Positions 37,899 to 45,150 of a stretch of 64,000 bases of DNA are shown here, piece after piece (the first letter of the stretch is position 1; each line of letters starts with the position of its first letter). The position numbers and the translations under genes were made by a program. The stretch is from Sphaerisporangium album (lineage in GTDB: Bacteria; Actinomycetota; Actinomycetes; Streptosporangiales; Streptosporangiaceae): assembly GCF_003323745.1 (NCBI RefSeq), contig NZ_QOIL01000002.1:403753-467752 (forward strand), in the 5' to 3' direction. Below the pieces are notes generated by a model that saw only the letters and a list, made by a program, of their open reading frames with translations, was not told the DNA's origin and did no database searches.

Positions 37899-38123
37899 TC
37901 ATCCTGTAGATGAGAGTCGACCGAAGGGCTGTCCGCCCCCTGTTCGAGCTTTGCGAGGAGCTCCTGCGCCGTGCGCCCGGCTTTCTCCGAACAGCAAGGC
38001 GCGTACTCCGTTCAGGGCGTTCTCGCGTTCGATCTGCGGTGTACCCGGGTGAGCCGCGTGGTCTAGCAGGCGTCGCAGCCGTTCCTCCGTCTGAGGGTTG
38101 AACACAGGTCGTCCTTTCGTCAC
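37899..38123 (-). CDS. Small DUF2786-like protein, last gene of the BrxD/BrxHI operon
   Basis: 74 residues from GTG 38123; the GTGA overlaps the stop of the helicase gene, so translation is coupled. Residues 10-48 (EERLRRLLDHAAHPGTP, then a second helix ending VRALLFG) look like the helix pair of the DUF2786 family. The rest is a short basic Gly-rich tail. Full DUF2786 proteins are longer, so this is a minimal version. It may be an accessory or regulatory subunit of the helicase complex; family assignment is by memory. Confidence 0.65.
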   Translation of the reverse strand: MTKGRPVFNPQTEERLRRLLDHAAHPGTPQIERENALNGVRALLFGESRAHGAGAPRKARTGGGQPFGRLSSTG

Positions 38124-40219
38124 CGCACCATGAGGCGCGCTGGTTCTGTCAGGGCGGTTTCTGCCGCGCTGAAGTCGGCGAGCCGCATGGACAAGGTCTC
38201 GACGGCCATGGGGCGCGGAAGGGCCGTGCTGAACTTCAGCCCACTGAGTGCCCGTTCGTCGACTTCCGGGTACCGCAAATCATTCGAGAGACCCTGGACG
38301 GCCGAGTGCCAATCCGATCGGGTCAGGTCGTTGCGGAGTCTGATGTTCAGATCGTTCACGCGGTGCGTCGGATCGGCGAGCGGTCCAAGGGTGGCCTTGA
38401 GCGTGGCGTTGGCTCGGTAGCCGGCCCATGTCCACCAGAGGAGATCACCATCGGTCCGGACGATGACGGTCCCCGTCTGGTGGACGGTATCGGCATGCTC
38501 CGCACGCACCTTGGCCAGTCCGTCGTCCGCTCGTGGGGTCAGCCGTACCGGGGGAGTGGCGCCCAGGAGGACGTCCCGCATGGCGCGGGTGAGCGGGAAG
38601 GACATGCCGAAGAACCCGGTCGACGACCAGCGGGCCTCTCCTCCGGTCCCGTCCACAGGATCGACGAAGCAGCGCCGTCGTCTCCAGTCGATCCAGTCGA
38701 CCCGCCAGGTTCGCCCGGCGAGCAGGAGCAGCCGGGGACCGGTCACCGACGAGGTCAGCAGCGCCGGATCGGTACGGCCTAGTTCCTTGCCCCCGTGCAG
38801 GACGGTGAACTCCGGCGGCGCGGTGAACACCGCCACCAGGTCCATGAAGTGGCGGCGCCCGAAGCGCTCCTCAGCCTTCGGCCCGATCTGCAGCCAGGAG
38901 CCGTCCTCGTCCAGGAATCCGTCCTGGACGAGATGGTCGAGTATCGGTTGAGCCGAGTGATGCTCGAACGGAGCGAGACCTGCCCACCAGTCGGGCCACA
39001 TGGCGTCGCCGATCCGCCCCTCCTGCAGGGTCAGCGCCAGGAGTTGCTGGGCGACGACGTGCCGTGGAGAGTGAGGAGGCTGAATCGGCTCGACAAAGCC
39101 CGTGCTCCACAGTTGCAGTAGTCCGGTACAGACGAGTAGGTCGTCGTGGGTGAGCGCGAGGACCAAGCAGTTGCGCTTTTTCCCGGCCCGCCGCCCCGTC
39201 CGTCCGAGCCGCTGCAGGAAGGAGGCGACCGACCATGGCGCGTTCATCTGGATGACCCGGTCCAGGTCGCCTACGTCGATGCCCAGCTCAAGGGTGGAGG
39301 TGGAGACGATGACGCAGTCCTGGGCCTCGGCGAAGGCCTCCTCGGCGCGGCGACGCTCGTCGGCCGACAGCGAGGCGTGGGACAGGAAGGTCGTGACACC
39401 GAGGCCGCGAAGTAGCTCGCCCAGTTCCTCGACCATGCGGCGGGAGTCGCAGAACACGAGCCGTTTCTCACCCTGGAACCAGGCGATGACCCGTGCCGCG
39501 TTCGACAGCGACCCCACGTAATCCAGCTCCACGTCCGCGGGAGCCGACTCGGTGGCGGTGTCCGGCGCGATCACCTGTGCCGGACGGTTGCCGGCACTGG
39601 AGCCTTGCAGCCAGGTCAGCACATCCTGCGGGTTTCCCACCGTGGCGGACAGACCGATCCGCTGGAGGGGACGGCCCGCGAGATGCGTGAGGCGTTCGAG
39701 CACGCTGAGCAGATGCCAGCCGCGATCGTCTTTGGCGAACGCGTGCGCCTCGTCCACGACGACGGTACGCAGGTCACCCAGAAGACGTCGGTGATCAACG
39801 CTTCTGCTGATCAACATCGATTCCAGCGATTCCGGCGTGGTCAGCAGCAGGTCGGGCGGGTCACGCAGGATCGCCTGCCGCCGCGAGCCCGATACGTCGC
39901 CGTGCCAGATCTCCACCCGCCGGCCAAGCCAGCCCGCGTATGCCTGCAGCCGGGGCAGCAGGTTGTTGAGCAGCGCCTTCAGCGGGCAGAGGTACACGAC
40001 GGACAGGCCGGTCCACCCGTGCGTCTCCATCGCCGAGAGCAGCGGGAAGACCACGGCCTCGGTCTTTCCTCCAGCGGTCGGAGCAACCAGCAACGCGTCC
40101 AGCCCGCTCGCGACCGGGTCGAGAGAAGCGGACTGGAGCGGACGGAGCCGAGGCCAGCCAAGGGTGTTGGCGACGTGGTACGCGAGCGTGGGGTGCAACG
40201 TGGCGGATGGGGAGGTCAC
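38120..40219 (-). CDS. brxHI: Lhr-like superfamily 2 helicase, BrxHI-like
   Basis: 699 residues. Walker A APTAGGKTEAV near 47, LLTTPESLESML, VVDEAHAF near 150, LSATVGNP, then STSTLELGIDVGDLDRVI and FLQRLGRTGRR in the second RecA lobe. A winged-helix and C-terminal beta region follow, as in BrxHI, the helicase of type 2 BREX (Pgl) islands. Length fits that family. It overlaps the BrxD-like gene by 4 bp, the same pairing seen in BREX. It probably moves on DNA under control of the BrxD-type ATPase. No PglX/PglY/PglZ gene is present beside it; TerY-P genes take their place. Confidence 0.88.
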   Translation of the reverse strand: MTSPSATLHPTLAYHVANTLGWPRLRPLQSASLDPVASGLDALLVAPTAGGKTEAVVFPLLSAMETHGWTGLSVVYLCPLKALLNNLLPRLQAYAGWLGRRVEIWHGDVSGSRRQAILRDPPDLLLTTPESLESMLISRSVDHRRLLGDLRTVVVDEAHAFAKDDRGWHLLSVLERLTHLAGRPLQRIGLSATVGNPQDVLTWLQGSSAGNRPAQVIAPDTATESAPADVELDYVGSLSNAARVIAWFQGEKRLVFCDSRRMVEELGELLRGLGVTTFLSHASLSADERRRAEEAFAEAQDCVIVSTSTLELGIDVGDLDRVIQMNAPWSVASFLQRLGRTGRRAGKKRNCLVLALTHDDLLVCTGLLQLWSTGFVEPIQPPHSPRHVVAQQLLALTLQEGRIGDAMWPDWWAGLAPFEHHSAQPILDHLVQDGFLDEDGSWLQIGPKAEERFGRRHFMDLVAVFTAPPEFTVLHGGKELGRTDPALLTSSVTGPRLLLLAGRTWRVDWIDWRRRRCFVDPVDGTGGEARWSSTGFFGMSFPLTRAMRDVLLGATPPVRLTPRADDGLAKVRAEHADTVHQTGTVIVRTDGDLLWWTWAGYRANATLKATLGPLADPTHRVNDLNIRLRNDLTRSDWHSAVQGLSNDLRYPEVDERALSGLKFSTALPRPMAVETLSMRLADFSAAETALTEPARLMVR

Positions 40220-41553
40220 GGCAGGTCGAGGTCCACTTCGGCGGCCGACAACTTGCGACGCGCACCGCGAAGGGCGTTACGTTCGTCGTCGTTCAACTCG
40301 GACTCGGCGAGCACCACCTGCTTGTAGTCGCGCCGCGGAATGAAGTCCTCGAAGTCGGTGACCCGGAACAGCACGTCCGCGACCAGCTTGCGCAGGAAGA
40401 CTCGAGGAGCCGTGCCGACGCCCAGGTGTCCCGCTACCGAGGTCGCGAGATCCTTGACGTACCCGTCGTCGACCAACGTCATGATCCGGGGCTCCGCCCG
40501 GTCGCCCTTGGCGTAGAGGTCACGTACCACGCAGCCGAGTTCGACCAGCCGGTCGCGGTCGAATCCCGTGAGACGGACCTGCACGGCTCGCGCCGTGTCG
40601 AAACGGGCGTCGGTCTTGAAGTCGGTGTGCAGCCGTTGAGCGAGTGGAGCGGACAGTTGGACGCCCTGCCGGCCGTCATAGAAGGCCGGAGTGCCCGTGA
40701 TGACGAGATAGAGACCAGGGAACCGGCCCTTGTCGATGTCGTCGATGAGACCGCGGAGGGTGTTCAGGCTCCGCTCACGGAGATTACTCGGCACACGTTG
40801 TACGGTCTCGACCTCATCGAGCACCACGAGCAGTCCGGGGTGGCCGCAGTCCCGGAGCACCACGAGCAGGCCCTGCAGAAAATCGAGTGCGTTGCCGGCG
40901 TCGACCTCTCCCTTGATCCCCGCGTGGCGGCGGACCGACGCAGCGATGTTCTGCTGCCCGCCGATCCAGCCGAGCAGTCCGTCCGCAGTGACCGCGTCGC
41001 CGGCAAGCCGTGCCCGGCGGTAGAAGCGCAGCGCCGTCGCGAAAGCCGGAACGTTGCGTGATACCTCGGAAAGCCGAGACTCGATACGCTCATCGACCGC
41101 CGAGCCGATGGCCTTCCTGTCGTCCGTGGCGATCCCCTCCGCCGCGCCGACCTCCCCTTCCAACATGAAAAGCCAGGTGTCGACGATGTCCCGCAGTGCG
41201 CTCGGTGAGCTGCCCGCTGTGGACAGGGCGCGGATCAGTGCCCGGTAGATGGCGTGTGGTTTGTACAGCGGGGTGTCCGTGTCCGTTATCTGGACCTCGC
41301 TCGTGGCCATCCGCATGCGTTTTGCCCGCTCAGCGAGCCAGCGAGCGAAGAAGGTCTTTCCCGATCCGTACTCACCGCGGATGGCCTTGAAGCCACCGCC
41401 GCCACTCGCCGCGCCGGCCAGCTCGTCGTCGAGCACCTTCTCGAAACGATCCATGCCGACCGCGAACAGATCGAGATCGTTCTGCGGGACGGTGCCGCGT
41501 GACAGGGCATCGATGATCCGCCGCCGCCGGACCTGGCTGACCTTACGCGTCAC
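40216..41553 (-). CDS. brxD: BrxD-like AAA+ ATP-binding protein (DUF2791)
   Basis: 445 residues from GTG 41553. The first 110 residues match the BrxD signature as I know it: RRRIIDALSRGTVP, LFAVGMDRFE, then GEYGSGKTFFARWLAERA (Walker A near 60-67) and SEVQITDTDTPL. Walker B is GLLVVLDEVETV near 240, with LITGTPAF as sensor I. BrxD partners with the BrxHI helicase in type 2 BREX and forms ORC-like rings on DNA. Here it sits between a kinase and the helicase with 4-bp overlaps on both sides. No missing key residue noted. Confidence 0.9.
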   Translation of the reverse strand: MTRKVSQVRRRRIIDALSRGTVPQNDLDLFAVGMDRFEKVLDDELAGAASGGGGFKAIRGEYGSGKTFFARWLAERAKRMRMATSEVQITDTDTPLYKPHAIYRALIRALSTAGSSPSALRDIVDTWLFMLEGEVGAAEGIATDDRKAIGSAVDERIESRLSEVSRNVPAFATALRFYRRARLAGDAVTADGLLGWIGGQQNIAASVRRHAGIKGEVDAGNALDFLQGLLVVLRDCGHPGLLVVLDEVETVQRVPSNLRERSLNTLRGLIDDIDKGRFPGLYLVITGTPAFYDGRQGVQLSAPLAQRLHTDFKTDARFDTARAVQVRLTGFDRDRLVELGCVVRDLYAKGDRAEPRIMTLVDDGYVKDLATSVAGHLGVGTAPRVFLRKLVADVLFRVTDFEDFIPRRDYKQVVLAESELNDDERNALRGARRKLSAAEVDLDLP

Positions 41554-43028
41554 GGTCCAACCTCCTCGTCGAGGAATTGTTCTTTCATGAGCCGAAGATT
41601 CAGATCGACGGTCTGGTCACCGTCCTTGAGAGTGAGGACGGCTTCGTCGATGTTGAGCAGTCGCTTCGCCGCGGACAGGAGGAGTCGGGTGCGCTCCACC
41701 GGCTCACCGATCACCTTGGCCACCTCCACCACCGAGAGGCGTCCGCCGCGGGCGTCCAGAGCGTCGATCAACGCGGCCACGGTGTCATCCTCGATCGGGC
41801 TCGGAGTGATCTCCCGTTGCTCGGCGAACATCTCGGAGGTGACCACCCGCCCACCGAGCCGGACGACCGTCGGCGGTGCCGTGGGCTGCACCGGTCCGCT
41901 GATGGTGTCTGGCCCAGAGGAAGAAGGCGGAAGCGAGAGCCACCTGCGTGGTGGGACGGAAATATCTGGCTTGGGTGGGGTCCGGCTTCCCGGTCCTGGC
42001 GGCACCGGGCCATCCGGGCGCGCAGGGATGGAGATCGGCGCCGGAGGCCGGGAGATGTCGACGACACTCCTCCGCTGCCCGACAGGCACAGAAGTCCGAT
42101 CGGCGCGGGGATCGTGTATCACTGCCGATCCACCCGTGCTCGTGTCACTCCGCACTGGCTTCCGGCTCACGCGTATCCATCGGCGACCGAGCAGCGCCTG
42201 GCTCCATTCACGGGCGATCGGGCGGTGACCATGCGGTCCGGCGGCTAAAGCGAACATTTCGGTGACCAGGGTGGCAACGTGCGGGTCGAGGCCGGGGAGC
42301 AGAGCGAGGCTTCCTCCGGGGCGGACCTGCGCGTCCTGCGACAGCACGCGGCCGATCAGCAGCGCCAGCTTGTACCGGTCGGTGTCCAGATCAGGGCCGG
42401 TCGAGGGTTGGTAGGGATCGTCCCAGTCAGGGGTGTGCGCCTGCCGCAGCACCGGTTCCCTGCCGTGCCGCCGAAAGCCGTCACAGTCGAGGACGAACAT
42501 CTCGTACGGCGCCGCCGGCTGCCACAGCAGGTTCCGGTACGAGATGTCGCCCAGCACGATCCCATGACCATGCAGCATTTCGACCAATGCCGTTGCCCGT
42601 AGGGCGATCTTGAGTCGCTCCTGGATGCCGGGTTGGTACAGGTTCCGCCATGCCCAGTTCGGCTTGAAGAGCAGGTATTGCAACTCCACCAGCTTGGAGG
42701 ATTTGCCGATGACCGCAGAGAACTCACGGGGGACCTCCGGCATGAGGAAACCGGTGACCGTGGTTCCGGAGACGACTCGGGCCAGTGGCCACGCGCAGTG
42801 TGTCAGCAGCGCATGCCGGTCGGAGGCCGCAAGAGAACGCCCGAATTCCACCATATCTGCGAGTGCTCCGCCGTCGACCTCCCCCGCGTGCGACATGTAC
42901 TCCTTGTAGACCAGTTGCCCAGGGCCGATTGCCCGCGTGACGACGCCTTGGCCGCCCGAGCCCAGCGGTTCGGGCTCAAGGGCGAGCGAGTCACGCTGTC
43001 GGTCCAGAGGGTGCGCCACGAAAGTCAT
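41550..43028 (-). CDS. TerY-P-type protein kinase with PglZ-like C-terminal domain
   Basis: 492 residues. Kinase fold: glycine loop GSGGQG at 23-28, Lys42 in VYKEY, catalytic loop HGHGIVLGDISYRNLLW with Asp and Asn, and a metal loop V-L-D-C-D-G-F in place of DFG. The atypical HGD-type loop matches kinases of the TerY-P triad (vWA, PP2C, kinase). A Pro/Ser-rich linker (about 280-390) follows. The last 90 residues (VAALIDALDARGGRLSV, LLSAAKRLLNID, VDLNLRLMKEQF) form a winged-helix-like domain that closely recalls the end of BREX PglZ. It is encoded directly between the phosphatase gene (no gap) and brxD (4-bp overlap). It probably phosphorylates a system component, with the C-terminal domain docking on BrxD. 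Confidence 0.85.
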   Translation of the reverse strand: MTFVAHPLDRQRDSLALEPEPLGSGGQGVVTRAIGPGQLVYKEYMSHAGEVDGGALADMVEFGRSLAASDRHALLTHCAWPLARVVSGTTVTGFLMPEVPREFSAVIGKSSKLVELQYLLFKPNWAWRNLYQPGIQERLKIALRATALVEMLHGHGIVLGDISYRNLLWQPAAPYEMFVLDCDGFRRHGREPVLRQAHTPDWDDPYQPSTGPDLDTDRYKLALLIGRVLSQDAQVRPGGSLALLPGLDPHVATLVTEMFALAAGPHGHRPIAREWSQALLGRRWIRVSRKPVRSDTSTGGSAVIHDPRADRTSVPVGQRRSVVDISRPPAPISIPARPDGPVPPGPGSRTPPKPDISVPPRRWLSLPPSSSGPDTISGPVQPTAPPTVVRLGGRVVTSEMFAEQREITPSPIEDDTVAALIDALDARGGRLSVVEVAKVIGEPVERTRLLLSAAKRLLNIDEAVLTLKDGDQTVDLNLRLMKEQFLDEEVGP

Positions 43029-43904
43029 TCAGACGGTCCACACACAGATCGCCGTGCGGTCGTCGTCGTGCGACTTGGCCCGGAAACTCACCTGCCAGAG
43101 GAACGTGGGTAGTGCGGGCACGAGAGACCGTCCCCACCAGGCTCCAAGCTGGGCGCTCACCAGTTCGCTTCCCATGGGCCTGGCCAGGCCGTCGGTGCAG
43201 AGCAGCAGCATGTCGCCGCGACGAAGGTCTACGACCGTGATCTCCACCTGGCCGGTATCATGGGGAAGCGCGTGGGTCCTCGACGAGCTGATCGACTCCT
43301 CGAACTTCTTCGGAAAGCATGGCGTCCATGTTTCCTCGCGCAGAAGCATCGCCTCGCTGTCCCCGACTCGCATCAGCGTCGCCTGAAGCTTCTCCGAATC
43401 GATGAGCGCCACCACGAGTGTGGTACTGAGGTCTTCCGGGGACACCGGCCGCCCGTTGACTTTGGACCCGGCGCATTTCATCAGGTCGTCGGCGATGTCC
43501 TCGAAGAAGACCTCCGGCTGGATGCCCGACGTGCCGGGGGCGAAGAGGTCCTCGATGTTGTTCCGGGCGGACACGCACGCCTCGGCGGCGCCGATGTGGG
43601 ACAGGGCCTTGCTGCCGAGCCCGTCGGCGACACACGCGAGAAGTCGTGTGCCGTCGATCTGCCAGAAGCCCATCGCGTCCTGACGGGTCAGCCCGAGGTG
43701 CCGGTGAGCTTCGCCTCGGATCGACGCCGCGCGTACCGCAAGGCCGGGCAGGTCGGCGCCGTCCAGTTCGCTGTCGGGGCGTCTCAGGTCCACATCCGGC
43801 AGGCCCGTGAGCGCTGGGCGCACCATCGGCCTGCGCCCGATGACGAGCGGTTCAGGGATGGTGAGCTCCGGCTCGGCCGTCAGCCCCTCTTGCAGTTGCT
43901 CCAC
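43029..43904 (-). CDS. PP2C-type Ser/Thr phosphatase of the TerY-P set
   Basis: 291 residues. PP2C blocks: CVADGLGSKALSHIGA with metal-binding Asp and Gly, STTLVVALID, MRVGDSEAMLLRE, LLCTDGLARPM and the final DDDRTAICVW with its metal-binding Asp. The first ~60 residues are an extra Pro/Leu/Arg-rich segment. As part of the vWA-PP2C-kinase triad it should reverse the kinase reaction. Its stop codon directly abuts the kinase ATG. Confidence 0.9.
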   Translation of the reverse strand: MEQLQEGLTAEPELTIPEPLVIGRRPMVRPALTGLPDVDLRRPDSELDGADLPGLAVRAASIRGEAHRHLGLTRQDAMGFWQIDGTRLLACVADGLGSKALSHIGAAEACVSARNNIEDLFAPGTSGIQPEVFFEDIADDLMKCAGSKVNGRPVSPEDLSTTLVVALIDSEKLQATLMRVGDSEAMLLREETWTPCFPKKFEESISSSRTHALPHDTGQVEITVVDLRRGDMLLLCTDGLARPMGSELVSAQLGAWWGRSLVPALPTFLWQVSFRAKSHDDDRTAICVWTV

Positions 43905-43934
43905 GTCAGTGCCTCCCTTGGCTCGCGCTCCGGA

Positions 43935-44606
43935 TCAGACGAGGTCGACAGGCAGGACGGTGTAGCCCGTGACCTGCTCGGGGACGACCAGCCGAGCTTC
44001 TCCTGCAGGGCTGGAAGAGGACGCGACCGCAGACTTGACGACGGAGTTGAGAAGCTGCTTGGCGAACTCGCGAAGCGCCTGGGTGGGTGACACGTCGCCG
44101 TTGGCGATGAAGGCTCGGAAAGTAGCGATCTGCGTCAGGATCGAAGCCTGTGCCTCACCGAAACCGAACGCCAGGATGCTCGGATGCGGGCCGAAGCCAG
44201 GGTCGACCAGCCGCTGGTAATCGTCGTTCCACTCATCGGTGGGGTGGCCGTCGGTGAGGAAGAACACCGTGGGGCGGTACGGGGAGTGCCCGGCTTGCCG
44301 GAGTTTCTTGATGTCCATCTCGATCGTGTCGCGAAGCAGCGAGAACGCCGCACCGTAGTTGGTCATGCCCCGCGCGCTGAGCTGCGGAATCGACTGGACG
44401 TCGTTGAGATCGGCCAGGGGCAGCAGGATCTCGGCACCCGTGCTGAAGCCGATGATGCCCAGCCGTGCCTTGTCGGCGACGACCGGATTACTGGCGATCT
44501 CATCGTAGATCGTGGGAAGTTCCTGGTTGATGGCCTGCAGCGGGGCGCCGTCCATCGAGTAGGACTCGTCGCACACGAGGTAGAAGGGGAGTACCTGCTC
44601 GCTCAT
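43935..44606 (-). CDS. TerY-like von Willebrand factor A domain protein
   Basis: 223 residues from ATG 44606; the frame stays open upstream but without coding sense. MIDAS metal site is complete: D13-x-S15-x-S17 (CDESYSMDG), Thr in GMTNYGAAF near 81, and Asp in LTDGHPTDEW near 112. Strand-helix alternation covers the whole length. TerY proteins are vWA adaptors that form a triad with a PP2C and a kinase and are linked to tellurite-type stress and DNA-processing loci. It is probably the protein-protein hub between the membrane pair upstream and the phospho-switch downstream. Confidence 0.92.
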   Translation of the reverse strand: MSEQVLPFYLVCDESYSMDGAPLQAINQELPTIYDEIASNPVVADKARLGIIGFSTGAEILLPLADLNDVQSIPQLSARGMTNYGAAFSLLRDTIEMDIKKLRQAGHSPYRPTVFFLTDGHPTDEWNDDYQRLVDPGFGPHPSILAFGFGEAQASILTQIATFRAFIANGDVSPTQALREFAKQLLNSVVKSAVASSSSPAGEARLVVPEQVTGYTVLPVDLV

Positions 44607-44616
44607 CGGAGTATGC

Positions 44617-45150
44617 CTATGCTTTCGGGTTCTTGGGGGCGCAGCCGTCCGTGACGAAGTAGATCTCCATGGAGATCGACCCGCTCGGTGCGGCGAGGTC
44701 GTGGAAGTTGCGGGTCGCGGCCGTGCCGAAGATCTTCGGGTAGGCCTTGCGCGCTGCGTTGTTGACACGTGTGGCGAGATGGACACCGTTCCCCGCGCTG
44801 CCGTTGGCGCCGAAGGTCAGCACCATGCCGGCGTGCCGACCGTCGAGGCGGTTCCTGTGCTTACCCAGCGAGCGCTTCACCTGGCTGGTGAGCGCCCGAT
44901 CGTCGGCACCGGCGTTGATCCGGAACGAGAGCTTGACTGGTTTCGCTCGCACACCGCCGATACGAGTCGCGCACGGAGATGGGGTCGGCGACGGCTTGGG
45001 TGTCGTGGTACTGCCACCCGCGCGCGGTCTGACTGGTGCCGGAGGCGGTGCCTGGGCTCCGAGCATGATGATCGTGAGCCCCAGCAGCAGGTCGGCGAAG
45101 AGCCATCCGGCGAGCAAGATGGGGGTGGTCGGCCTCCGCCGTCGTGTCAC
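44617..45150 (-). CDS. MotB/ZorB-like membrane protein with Asp in the TM helix and OmpA-like outer domain
   Basis: 177 residues from GTG 45150, whose GTGA overlaps the preceding stop. A short basic start (MTRRRRPTTP) leads into one TM helix, LLAGWLFADLLLGLTIIML, with Asp20 placed as in the proton-channel helix of MotB and ZorB (YADFM/ADL-type). A Pro/Thr linker (about 33-60) is followed by about 115 residues outside the membrane. There, GMVLTFGANGSAGNGVHLA and a helix with NNAARKAYPKIFG recall an OmpA-type peptidoglycan-binding fold. Two Cys (about 62 and 171) may form a disulfide. With the previous gene it would form an ion-driven stator-like complex. The OmpA assignment is less sure than the TM feature. 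Confidence 0.72.
   Translation of the reverse strand: MTRRRRPTTPILLAGWLFADLLLGLTIIMLGAQAPPPAPVRPRAGGSTTTPKPSPTPSPCATRIGGVRAKPVKLSFRINAGADDRALTSQVKRSLGKHRNRLDGRHAGMVLTFGANGSAGNGVHLATRVNNAARKAYPKIFGTAATRNFHDLAAPSGSISMEIYFVTDGCAPKNPKA

Noticed and set aside
38120-43028. A complete type 2 BREX (Pgl) system
   Set aside because: Only BrxD- and BrxHI-like genes are present; PglW, PglX, PglY and PglZ are not seen next to them, and the kinase/PP2C/vWA set is of TerY-P type.
44606-44786. Upstream extension of the vWA gene (60 extra residues)
   Set aside because: The extra part is out-of-frame antisense-like Arg/Ser/Pro sequence overlapping the ZorB-like gene; the MSEQ start fits the family.
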